Below, one piece after another: positions 7,167-14,230 of a stretch of DNA of 22,222 nt (positions are counted from its first letter, which is position 1; each line of letters starts with the position of its first letter). The stretch spans positions 1 through 22,222 of the forward strand of contig CAZAYB010000022.1 of assembly GCA_964489215.1 (NCBI GenBank), given 5' to 3'. A program made the position numbers and the translations under genes. This stretch comes from CAZAYB01 sp964489215. GTDB lineage: Bacteria > Planctomycetota > Phycisphaerae > Sedimentisphaerales > Anaerohalosphaeraceae. The notes below the pieces were generated by a model, which was given only the letters and a program-made list of their open reading frames with translations, had not been told where the DNA came from and did not search any database.

Positions 7167-8255
7167 TCAGTAAGTGTTTATGTTCATTCTATGTTTTAAG
7201 TATTCGAAGATACTTTGAACTTCTTCACTACTAAACAATGGCTCAAAATATTGAATGTAACCATTTAATTCGCTCAGAGATAACACTTTTACATGTTTAA
7301 ATTCTTCTTTAGGTTTTTCATTGGTCATAACGATAATATTTCGTATTGGTATTTTCTTGGAACCCCAATGATGGCGTTTTAGCTCGATATTGTTAAATTT
7401 TGAATCGCTATTTAGCAATACGAATAACGCATAGCTGGTTCTTAAAATTTGCTTAACTGGCGATCTCAATTCAAAATTTTCTATTGATCTCCTACTCCAA
7501 TTTTTTGTTTCGAGAAGAAACACCCCAGATTGGCAAACAAGTAAATGATCTATTTGAATGCTAAATATTCTGTCATCTTCATTTCTGTTATATATGGGCG
7601 AATCAAATTTTAATGTAAAATCATTAAATAAGTAATAATCATCTGATAGTTGTTGAAGAGTTTTTACAACAGAACTTTCTCCTATTGCCCCTGCAATTAG
7701 TGTATAAAGCCCTTCAAGAACTTCCTTTGTATGAGCCAGATTATTAAAAGGTTTCTTGCAACGCTCCGAAATAATATTTCTTTTGTTTTCCAGGCAATCG
7801 GCTATTTCAATCTTTAGTTTAGCTGCCTTATCTTCTGCTAACCTTGTTTTCTTTTTGATGATGCTTTCGAGGTTCTTTTCTAAGTTACACCTCTTACGAA
7901 ACAATATTCTGATCCTTAGGAAATAAATAATTTTATAAAACAAGTTCCTGTTGCTCTTGTCTTTAGCTCTCTTTATACCAACTTCCAGTTCTTGAACCTT
8001 TTGCATTATTTCATTTCGGATACATGTTTTATATTCTTCGTAGGTCTTTTGATGCCTACTAAGAGCATCTTGCTTGGCTTGTATTTGTGCCTCTAATGTA
8101 CTCTCAATACGGATAGCAAGTTGTTGTTTTTCCGTCTCATAGTTCTTAATAAAACGGTTTATTTCACCGATAGAATTGAATCTTGTTATACTGCTTCTGT
8201 TCAATGCCTCCTTCAATTTTTTAAGACACTCAATTTGTCCTTCAACAATAGTCAT
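7167..8255 (-). CDS. NERD domain (nuclease-related) protein with long coiled coil
   Basis: A 362-residue protein. Residues ~1-180 are highly charged and likely coiled coil, interrupted by a basic, hydrophobic stretch (NLFYKIIYFLRIRILFRKR, 104-122) that may touch the membrane. Residues ~183-300 form a NERD domain: AGAIGESSVV with E193, IDHLLV with D236, and LLETKNW with E249 and K251, the expected PD-(D/E)xK-like acidic and lysine set. NERD is a predicted nuclease fold found in plasmid-borne, signalling and defence-type proteins; the target is unknown. The start ATG at 8255 is the only sensible one. The gene is alone on its strand, is more A+T-rich than its neighbours, has a good promoter 190 bp upstream and is bracketed by 78-bp direct repeats, which together suggest an acquired single-gene module (inference). 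Confidence 0.8.
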   Translation of the reverse strand: MTIVEGQIECLKKLKEALNRSSITRFNSIGEINRFIKNYETEKQQLAIRIESTLEAQIQAKQDALSRHQKTYEEYKTCIRNEIMQKVQELEVGIKRAKDKSNRNLFYKIIYFLRIRILFRKRCNLEKNLESIIKKKTRLAEDKAAKLKIEIADCLENKRNIISERCKKPFNNLAHTKEVLEGLYTLIAGAIGESSVVKTLQQLSDDYYLFNDFTLKFDSPIYNRNEDDRIFSIQIDHLLVCQSGVFLLETKNWSRRSIENFELRSPVKQILRTSYALFVLLNSDSKFNNIELKRHHWGSKKIPIRNIIVMTNEKPKEEFKHVKVLSLSELNGYIQYFEPLFSSEEVQSIFEYLKHRMNINTY

Positions 8256-8442
8256 ATCTAATTGATATTTCCCATTTAACCGGCAAAATACAAAATTCTT
8301 ACCTAACTATCTCGATAATTCTACTAAATTCACTACCGCAAGGTCAGGAACATTCCATTTCATGACCAGTTTCTCATAAATCCATAAACATATTGGCTTC
8401 TAACACACCTGAAAACTTAGAGACCCTCCTTAACCTGGCCCG

Positions 8443-8470
8443 ATTATACCACACTTTCCAAACCCCGCAA
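8443..8470 (-). promoter_or_regulatory. Sigma70-type promoter for the NERD gene
   Basis: On the minus strand TTGCGG (8470-8465), a 16-bp spacer, then a perfect TATAAT (8448-8443), giving a leader of roughly 185 nt before the ATG at 8255. It lies inside the repeat-bracketed segment, so the gene would travel with its own promoter. Confidence 0.55.
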
Positions 8471-8567
8471 GTCTTTTATTGAAAACAAATCCCTCACAAA
8501 CTTTCCAAAAATTTCCCACCCCAGCTGGTTGTTTTTTCGCCGTAGTCCGCTTTCACCGCTCTGCCCC

Positions 8568-8645
8568 AACCAATCGCAAGCCCGAAGCGCAAGCGCCGGT
8601 ATAATACTCACGTCACCAACCACCCCTGCTTTTCAAAATCCCCCT
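8568..8645. repeat. 78-bp dispersed repeat, copy 2 (upstream of the NERD gene)
   Basis: Second copy in the same orientation as 7051-7128, with eight substitutions and no gaps. Differences cluster in the right half; the left 25 bp are identical. Confidence 0.85.
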
Positions 8646-8993
8646 CCAATACCTGTAAAAATTAGTCAACAAAAACCAGCCCCCGAACAAATTGTAGTTG
8701 CACAATTTTGCCAAAACGAAAAAAATCCCGACCGGGTTGACGACATTTCCCACCTTTTTACTTCCAGCCCTTTTTTGTAAAAAAACGCAAAAAAACCGCT
8801 ATAAACCGACTAACTTTTGGTCGCCATCGGTCACTTTTGGCCAGTTTTTAAAAAACACCCATTTTGACGTAAAACCATACCAATAAACAGCTTATAAAAA
8901 TTTCGCAGATTTTCTTATATACCAGGTGTCTAATTGAACACCCGTTTCAATCGTCGTTTAACTCATCTTTTCAAACCTAATCTGCCCCCGATT

Positions 8994-9572
8994 TTAAAGA
9001 TATTTACCCAGCAGCTCACTGGTAATTTCCATTGGCAGCCCCACCACATTACTGTACGACCCCTCAATTCTCTCAATGTACTTATCACCAACCTCCTGGA
9101 CCCCATAAGCACCCGCTTTGCCCTCCCAGCTGCCGCTTTCAATATGCTCTGCTATCTGCTCAGAAGTCAGCTTAACCGGAAAAATCTTCGTCGTAACCGC
9201 TTTGCAAATAGAAACTTGCGAATCCTTCTTAACCAATGCCACCCCCGATATCACAAAATGAGGCCTGGAAAAAAGCTCCCTGATAATCCTTTCAGCATCA
9301 TCTGCATCCTCAGGCTTACCGATTATCTCGCCATCCATATCAACAACCGTATCACATCCTAAAACAAGCCTGTCCGGATACTTATCAGCAACATAATTAG
9401 CCTTTGCCGCCGCCAGAACCTTAACCAACTGCTCAGAATCCAACCCCTCACTGCCGAATTTTGCCTCATCAACTCCCGAAACAACAACATCAAAATCATA
9501 CCCCGCCTTTGCCAGAAGCTCCTTACGTCTCGGCGAAGCCGATGCAAGTATAAATCTCCTGTTATCAGTCAC
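8994..9572 (-). CDS. maf: Maf family nucleoside triphosphate pyrophosphatase
   Basis: A 192-residue house-cleaning enzyme that hydrolyses non-canonical or excess nucleoside triphosphates to monophosphate and pyrophosphate (dTTP/UTP type in the YhdE branch). Seen: SASPRRKELL (11-20), the catalytic-aspartate motif GCDTVV (D74), IIGKPEDADDA, WEGKAGAYGVQ and the C-terminal YSNVVGLP. The length is normal. Its ATG overlaps the stop of the preceding metallopeptidase gene (shared ATGA), so translation is probably coupled. It is last in the minus-strand group AMMECR1, metallopeptidase, maf. The exact nucleotide preference cannot be read with confidence. Confidence 0.93.
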   Translation of the reverse strand: MTDNRRFILASASPRRKELLAKAGYDFDVVVSGVDEAKFGSEGLDSEQLVKVLAAAKANYVADKYPDRLVLGCDTVVDMDGEIIGKPEDADDAERIIRELFSRPHFVISGVALVKKDSQVSICKAVTTKIFPVKLTSEQIAEHIESGSWEGKAGAYGVQEVGDKYIERIEGSYSNVVGLPMEITSELLGKYL

Positions 9573-10639
9573 TTAGCCAGCCTTACATGAAAAATAAGCT
9601 TCCTGCAGAAACGCAGATATTCCTCCTGTATCTGTTCGATATCCTCACCGATATACATCGAAAAAAGCTTAGTCGACACATAAGCGTTAAAACCTGCCGT
9701 AAGCGGTATATTCCTGTTTGCCGCAATCTGCCTGTTATCTTTTTCCAAAGGCCAGCTCCCCTCGAATCCGCCCATAAGCAGGTTCTGATATTCATCGAGC
9801 CTTATACCGTAATTTTCCTCCCTCAAAAACCTTACCAGTGCATAAGCCTGTGAATAGAAAGCGGTTACATTCGCCGAGTCATTTATGACATACCCCGGGT
9901 TAAGCGCGATAAGATGCTTTAACGGTATCATCTTCTTATCGATTATGGTCTTACGCAGTCCGCCCAGCCTGTTCAGATTCACCCCCGGATCGAAAACGAA
10001 CCTGCCGTTTCTGTACACTGGCGTTTCAAACGTCGTCGCTATTCCCTCATCGAGCCAGCTTGGCAGACGATAAGCAAACAACCTGCTGTTAAACTGGTGC
10101 CATGCCTCATGTGCCAGTACACCAAAAGTCGTTTTTCTTCCGATATTATATGCAACGCATGCACCGTTAAGATAGTAGGCCCCTTTTTTGATTTTCAGAT
10201 ACAGCGGCGCATTTGAGCCGGTGAACTTTCTGGTATAATTTTCCCATTGATTTCTGTTGTTGAAAAGATAGATAATAAATTCGGTGCGGACATCTATTTT
10301 TTCAGGCAGCTGCTTTTGAAAATTATCATAAGCTGCCTCCACAAAAGCAGGGACCTGTCTTAGCATAAGCGGGTCCATTAGCGTTGTATAAACTTTGTAA
10401 TGTTCAGTATATATGATTACTCCGGTTGAATATTCATTATCCCAGTTTTCAACTGACCTTACAGCAGGCATCCTTTCAAGATAATCTGCCATCCCCCCGG
10501 AAGTTGAAAGAGTAGTTCTTTCCTTAACAATTCCCGAGTCTGTATTATTCTCCCGACAGGATAAAATCATCAGCACCGGCGCAGCTAATAATATGCACTT
10601 TATAAAGCCTTTTAATATTATTGTACCGGCACTTGACAT
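9569..10639 (-). CDS. HExxH metallopeptidase-like lipoprotein
   Basis: A 356-residue predicted lipoprotein. It has an N-terminal signal (FIKCILLAAPVLMILSC) with a lipobox ending at Cys28, then a region up to ~170 without recognised motifs, then LAHEAWHQFNSRLF with the zinc motif HEAWH and a downstream WLDEGIATTFE whose glutamate is the likely third ligand, as in gluzincins. It resembles the DUF1570/peptidase-MA-like group common in planctomycetes; the substrate is unknown. It probably acts at the cell envelope. The start lies 8 bp after the AMMECR1 stop, and the stop overlaps the maf start, so the three genes are probably co-transcribed. No functional link between them is established. Confidence 0.75.
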   Translation of the reverse strand: MSSAGTIILKGFIKCILLAAPVLMILSCRENNTDSGIVKERTTLSTSGGMADYLERMPAVRSVENWDNEYSTGVIIYTEHYKVYTTLMDPLMLRQVPAFVEAAYDNFQKQLPEKIDVRTEFIIYLFNNRNQWENYTRKFTGSNAPLYLKIKKGAYYLNGACVAYNIGRKTTFGVLAHEAWHQFNSRLFAYRLPSWLDEGIATTFETPVYRNGRFVFDPGVNLNRLGGLRKTIIDKKMIPLKHLIALNPGYVINDSANVTAFYSQAYALVRFLREENYGIRLDEYQNLLMGGFEGSWPLEKDNRQIAANRNIPLTAGFNAYVSTKLFSMYIGEDIEQIQEEYLRFCRKLIFHVRLAK

Positions 10640-10647
10640 TACAGTCC

Positions 10648-11208
10648 TTAAATCTGGTTGTAGGGTTTAGAAAAAACTTCAGCACTGAAAAGATACACAT
10701 CCACTTCAGGGCTTTTCCATGCCTCCGGTGCAAGTCCCGCTTTATGACTGCAGCAAAATGACAGAAACTCCTGGGTGTTCCATCCTGTTTCAGTCGCTAC
10801 CTGAGGCAGAAAGCAGCCGCTTCTTTTGCCGTCGGTTATATATATGCCGTCAGTGCCGAGTCTTAAATCCTGGGGCTGATCGGTTTTTTCAAGCGGTGAC
10901 AAAACTGAAATTTCTATATTAAGATCGTTAAGTTCTTCGGGTTTAATACGTTCTGAAACAAACCGGGGGTCGCGTGTTGCAGATGACTGTGCGGTTTCGG
11001 CGATAAGCTGTATGATTGGTTCATCTGAAGTGAACTGTCCCAGACAGCCCCGAAGATTGCCATCAGTTTTAAGTGTTACAAAGCATCCGCATTTTTGGTT
11101 GAGCACTGGGTCGCTGCTTTTGGGCGGTTCGGTGTTTTGATTTTTGATTGCAGCGGTAACAGCATTTTTGGCTGTTTTTAACAGTATGTTTTTTTGTTTT
11201 TCATCCAT
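10648..11208 (-). CDS. AMMECR1 domain protein (AmmeMemoRadiSam protein A-like)
   Basis: A 186-residue AMMECR1-family protein: GCFVTLKTDGNLRGCLGQF (41-59) holds the invariant LRGC-G motif, followed by SATRDPRF, IEISVLSPLE, LGTDGIYI and the closing EAWKSPEVDVYLFSAEVF. The biochemical function of the family is still unclear; in many bacteria it occurs in a trio with a Memo-like and a radical SAM protein. Neither partner is next to it here: the radical SAM gene at 18116 is of the sulfatase-maturase kind. AAGGGGG lies about 10 nt before the ATG. It follows the DedA-like gene after 71 bp on the same strand and leads the packed group with the metallopeptidase and maf. Confidence 0.88.
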   Translation of the reverse strand: MDEKQKNILLKTAKNAVTAAIKNQNTEPPKSSDPVLNQKCGCFVTLKTDGNLRGCLGQFTSDEPIIQLIAETAQSSATRDPRFVSERIKPEELNDLNIEISVLSPLEKTDQPQDLRLGTDGIYITDGKRSGCFLPQVATETGWNTQEFLSFCCSHKAGLAPEAWKSPEVDVYLFSAEVFSKPYNQI

Positions 11209-11279
11209 AATTCAATACCCCCTTAAAGCAGGGAATTTAATTGCAAAAAGACTTTTTTGTTATTTTACGGTTTTTATTA

Positions 11280-11912
11280 TCAGTGTAACATTTTAATTGC
11301 CGCAAAGCCTCCGATCAGCAGTAATACGAACAGCAGGCTGAGCCAGTTGAAATATTTTTCCACGAATGGTCTTATTTTTTCCCCTTTCCATCTGAACAGT
11401 CCTGCCACCAGAAAGAACCTTGCAGATCTGCTGACTGATGAAGCGATTAAAAAAGCGGGAAAGAATATATCAGCAATTCCTGCGCTTATTGTACATACTT
11501 TGTAAGGTAATGGTGTAAATCCGCAAGCGAAAACAATCCAGAAGTCATATTTTTCGTACCAGTTTTCAAATTTTTGAAAGTTCTCCGGTGTAAATCCCAC
11601 GACTTGCATATTGTTAAAGACCCATTGGCTGATGTTTTCCCAGATAAAATAACCTATGTAATAGCCGAATATTCCGCCAAGAACCGAGGCCACCGAACAT
11701 GCCAGAGCGAATCTGAACCATTTTTTTGGTGCCCCCAATGTCAAAGGGGCAAGCAGTACATCGGGCGGTATTGGAAAGAAGCTTGATTCGGCGAAGCTGA
11801 ATATGAAAAGAGCCAGCGGACCGTGTCTGGTATCTGCAAAATGTATTACCCAGTTATATAAGTGCCGGTGCCAATGCCACCATGGCAGGTTTTGTTTTTC
11901 GGATGTCTGCAT
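11280..11912 (-). CDS. DedA/YqaA-like (VTT domain) membrane protein
   Basis: A 210-residue integral membrane protein. FIFSFAESSFFPIPPDVLLAPL and FACGFTPLPYKVCTISAGI match the conserved re-entrant parts of the VTT/DedA fold, closest to the short YqaA type. Several hydrophobic helices span the protein, ending with LLFVLLLIGGFAAIKML. DedA-type proteins are implicated in lipid carrier (undecaprenyl phosphate) or phospholipid flipping across the inner membrane; the role of this branch is not settled. It is followed on the same strand by the AMMECR1 gene (71 bp) and lies divergent from ispE with 129 bp between. Confidence 0.88.
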   Translation of the reverse strand: MQTSEKQNLPWWHWHRHLYNWVIHFADTRHGPLALFIFSFAESSFFPIPPDVLLAPLTLGAPKKWFRFALACSVASVLGGIFGYYIGYFIWENISQWVFNNMQVVGFTPENFQKFENWYEKYDFWIVFACGFTPLPYKVCTISAGIADIFFPAFLIASSVSRSARFFLVAGLFRWKGEKIRPFVEKYFNWLSLLFVLLLIGGFAAIKMLH

Positions 11913-12041
11913 TAAAATCTCTTAGATAATAGTTTCATTTTACCAGGCCAAATGTTATCCTTAATCGCTTATAATGTCAAATTATATAAAATCTTCCGGA
12001 AAATATTGTAGACCGTAAAATATAATCGTAAAGGTATTAAA

Positions 12042-12950
12042 ATGCAGTTTACTGAACACAGGCCCCAGTTTGAGGAATTTGAAGACTATCTTTTGGTAAG
12101 GGCCCCGGCCAAGATTAATCTTTATCTTTTGGTCGAGGGCAAACGTGAAGACGGGTTTCATGAGCTTGAGACGTTGATGTGCAAGGTTACCCTTTATGAT
12201 GAGCTTCGGATTGAGCGATTTGACGGTGACGGTTTTGAGCTTGTATGTACCGGTGAATATGATGTACCCGGTTCAGGTGACAATCTTGTTTGGCGCAGCT
12301 GGGAGCTTTTACATTCACTATACCCGTCAATGGGGGGTATCAGGATAACAGTTGACAAGCATATTCCTCCCGGGGCAGGTCTTGGGGGCGGCAGCAGTGA
12401 CGCGGCTTCTGCATTGATGGGGATTAATAAAATTGCCAGACTTGGTTTGTCCGGTGAAAGGCTTTGTGAGCTTTGCGGGGAACTGGGCAGTGATGTGGCG
12501 TTTTTTACAGGACCTTCTATGTCTGTTTGCCGGGGGAGGGGTGAAAAAATATCTGAATTTTCACAAAAAATCAAATTTAATTGTCTGCTTTTTTTGCCGA
12601 CCATAAACTGTTCTACGGCAAAGGTTTACAGTAATTACACACATGACAGCGAATTATATGAATCGTTAAAATCAAAAATAAATGACTGTATTGAGAAAAA
12701 GAATATTGATTTGCTGACAAAAATGTGCGCAAATATGTTGGAAGAAAGCAGCTTCAGGCTGTATGATGATTTAGCTGATTTGAAGGCTCGCATTGAAATG
12801 CTTGTCGGGGGGAGTGTTTGTTTAAGCGGCAGCGGCAGTGCGATGTATAGTATTATAGACGGGCAAAACGAAATTGAAGAAGTTTGTCGGTCAGAGGTTA
12901 TAAGTTCCTCGGGCTGTAAATGTATATCAGTTTACAACAATAGATGGTAA
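12042..12950 (+). CDS. ispE: 4-diphosphocytidyl-2-C-methyl-D-erythritol kinase
   Basis: A 302-residue GHMP kinase that phosphorylates CDP-methylerythritol in the non-mevalonate isoprenoid pathway. Seen: APAKINLYL with the catalytic lysine (K24), GFHELETLMCKV, the phosphate loop PPGAGLGGGSSDA (109-121), GSDVAFF with the catalytic aspartate (D151), and the C-terminal GGSVCLSGSGSAMYS. The N-terminus has about 14 extra residues compared with typical IspE. AAAGG 7 nt before the ATG supports the start; a TATAAT at 12021-12026 would give a very short leader. spoVG follows after 21 bp, an arrangement also known from Firmicutes, so the two are probably one transcript. Confidence 0.95.
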   Translation: MQFTEHRPQFEEFEDYLLVRAPAKINLYLLVEGKREDGFHELETLMCKVTLYDELRIERFDGDGFELVCTGEYDVPGSGDNLVWRSWELLHSLYPSMGGIRITVDKHIPPGAGLGGGSSDAASALMGINKIARLGLSGERLCELCGELGSDVAFFTGPSMSVCRGRGEKISEFSQKIKFNCLLFLPTINCSTAKVYSNYTHDSELYESLKSKINDCIEKKNIDLLTKMCANMLEESSFRLYDDLADLKARIEMLVGGSVCLSGSGSAMYSIIDGQNEIEEVCRSEVISSSGCKCISVYNNRW

Positions 12951-12971
12951 GTTTTGCGAGAGGTACAAAAG

Positions 12972-13409
12972 ATGGAGATCAGCGAAGTCAGAGTAAAGTT
13001 AGTTGAGAACAAGGATGACCGTTTGAAAGCATTTTGCTCGATGACCCTTGATAACGATTTTGTTGTTCGTGATATCAAGGTTATCGAAGGCAGCGGGGGC
13101 TTATTTGTTGCAATGCCATCCAGGAAGATGAGTGACCACTGCAGTAAGTGCGGAGCGAAGAATCACCTCCGTGCGAAATTCTGTAATAACTGCGGTACTT
13201 CATTGCCTGAGGAGCGTGCCAAGAAGGACAGTAAAGGCAGGATGAAATTACATGCCGATATTGCACACCCGATCAACGCTGCTTGCAGGAACCGCATCCA
13301 GGATACGATTGTCAAGGCTTATGAGAATGAAGTAGAGGCTTCCCGGAAGCCGGGTTACAAGCCTCATAATTTTGACGAGCCCGATGATACAGCAGAAGAT
13401 TACGATTAA
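12972..13409 (+). CDS. spoVG: SpoVG family protein with inserted zinc ribbon
   Basis: 145 residues from the ATG at 12972, chosen over the upstream TTG (12954) because GAGAGG lies about 9 nt before it and because the family begins MEISEVRVK. SpoVG is a small site-specific DNA/RNA-binding regulator, best known from sporulation and septation in Bacillus. Core seen: RLKAFCSMTLDNDFVVRDIKVIEGSGGLFVAMPSRK (18-52) and DIAHPINAACRNRIQDTIVKAYENE (96-120). Between them residues 53-95 carry a four-cysteine zinc ribbon, C57-x2-C60 and C71-x2-C74 (CSKCGAKNHLRAKFCNNCG), which Bacillus SpoVG lacks; I recall similar inserts in other planctomycetes. The acidic tail is short. It is the second gene after ispE. 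Confidence 0.88.
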   Translation: MEISEVRVKLVENKDDRLKAFCSMTLDNDFVVRDIKVIEGSGGLFVAMPSRKMSDHCSKCGAKNHLRAKFCNNCGTSLPEERAKKDSKGRMKLHADIAHPINAACRNRIQDTIVKAYENEVEASRKPGYKPHNFDEPDDTAEDYD

Positions 13410-13474
13410 CACCCGGGTTAGTTATTTGTTATGAGTTTGTTTTTGTCGGGGTATTAATCAGAGTTTACCGGGGG

Positions 13475-13759
13475 TTAGTCTTCTATAAGCAACTCTTCGA
13501 GTATTCTATCCATTGCAGTGTTCAGCTTTTTGTTGACGTTGTATGATCCTGAGTTCAGGCGTGTTTTTATTTCGTTTACTTTTTCACCCCTGACCTCCGG
13601 CAGCGAAGCGATCATGCTAAGGAGCTTTCCGATGGGAGTGGATACCATGTTGTCGAGAAAATCTTCAGTGAAGTCATGGCTTTGAGACTGGAAGAATCTG
13701 TCTGTCTGGTCCATTTCAAAGTTACTTTGCGGGTCTGTTGTGAAATCAAATCTGCTCAT
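13475..13759 (-). CDS. flgM: FlgM-like anti-sigma-28 factor
   Basis: 94 residues from the ATG at 13759, preferred over the longer frame starting at 13849 because AAGGCAGGA stands 4-5 nt before it and because the extra 30 residues overlap a 6-bp palindromic hairpin. The C-terminal half, EVRGEKVNEIKTRLNSGSYNVNKKLNTAMDRILEELL (55-91), fits the FlgM core pattern (V..IK..I..G.Y.v....iA..iL), which binds and inhibits the flagellar sigma factor FliA. The N-terminal half is polar and likely disordered, as in FlgM. No flagellar genes are nearby, so the role is assigned from the core only. It is convergent with spoVG. Confidence 0.65.
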   Translation of the reverse strand: MSRFDFTTDPQSNFEMDQTDRFFQSQSHDFTEDFLDNMVSTPIGKLLSMIASLPEVRGEKVNEIKTRLNSGSYNVNKKLNTAMDRILEELLIED

Positions 13760-13818
13760 TTTTTCCTGCCTTGTTAAGGCCATCGCTAAAGCTCCAATCT
13801 TTTTTGATGCGCCTGACT

Positions 13819-13836
13819 TTCGCGTTTTTTCGCGAA
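13819..13836. repeat. Perfect hairpin upstream of the FlgM-like start
   Basis: TTCGCG, six T residues, CGCGAA: a 6-bp perfect stem about 60 nt upstream of the chosen start on the minus strand. On the minus strand the loop is A6. It may be a leader structure or a protein site; it also argues against the upstream start. Confidence 0.4.
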
Positions 13837-13849
13837 GTATGGTTAACAT

Positions 13850-14230
13850 TACTCATTTATCCGTATGAGCTTTTCAAGAAATCCAATTAAGCTTTAAAAC
13901 TTGTTGCAGGGTGCAAAGCGATATACAACATATTGTGGTATTGCGTTTTTGCCCATGATCAACATCGTTTACAGGAACTTTATCGTCAGGCATTGGCAAA
14001 AAACTTTAGAAAAAGTATTTAAGTTTTGTAACTTATTGTTGTTCAGGTGTTTATGTTCGAAAAATTTTATTTTTGAAAAAAAACTTGGATTTGTAGAATT
14101 TTAGGGCTTCCCTTTTTACCTGACCTGTCCCTTTGTCTGGCAGAATAGAGAAGATAGGCAATACACAATATATGGTGTTTAGTCCGATATCGTTTTTACG
14201 TGTATAAAAACTTTCGGGTTGGGTGGATTT
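13850..14230. other. Interval without a recognised gene
   Basis: A 67-codon plus-strand frame (13901-14104) has no recognisable features and no ribosome binding site. Two details: GTTTTTA/TAAAAAC (14192-14211) could form an A+T-rich stem 20 bp behind the Nudix gene stop on the minus strand, and CCTGACCTGTCCCTTTG (14119-14135) resembles the GACCTGTCCC motif seen at ends of small IS200-like elements. Otherwise nothing seen. Confidence 0.5.

Larger units (their letters stand above)
8256..8993. other. Long interval between the NERD gene and maf: promoter, repeat copy 2, no gene
   Basis: Holds the NERD leader and promoter (to 8470) and the second 78-bp repeat (8568-8645). The NERD leader includes a minus-strand 18-codon frame (8307-8363, beginning MKWNVPDLAVV), which may be an upstream peptide or chance. 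Plus-strand frames at 8529-8780, 8698-8886 and 8934-9362 lack protein-like features; the last is the shadow of maf. The part 8700-8890 is rich in A and C runs with repeated ACTTTTGG; I see no gene there. GGTGT/ACACC at 8926-8943 could form a small hairpin behind maf. Confidence 0.6.

Noticed and set aside
7051..8645. A CRISPR array or a classical IS element
   Set aside because: Only two repeat copies 1.5 kb apart in direct orientation, no spacers, no transposase and no terminal inverted repeats.
8719..8745. Rho-independent terminator of the maf operon (CCCGACCGGG next to an A-run)
   Set aside because: The stem leaves a loop of only two bases, or a 3-bp stem with a 4-base loop; too weak to call, and 250 bp from the maf stop.
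8529..8886. Plus-strand frames of 83 and 62 codons
   Set aside because: They cross the dispersed repeat and A/C-rich low-complexity DNA and have no protein-like pattern.
13901..14104. 67-codon plus-strand frame
   Set aside because: No ribosome binding site, no recognisable family, composition like the surrounding non-coding DNA.
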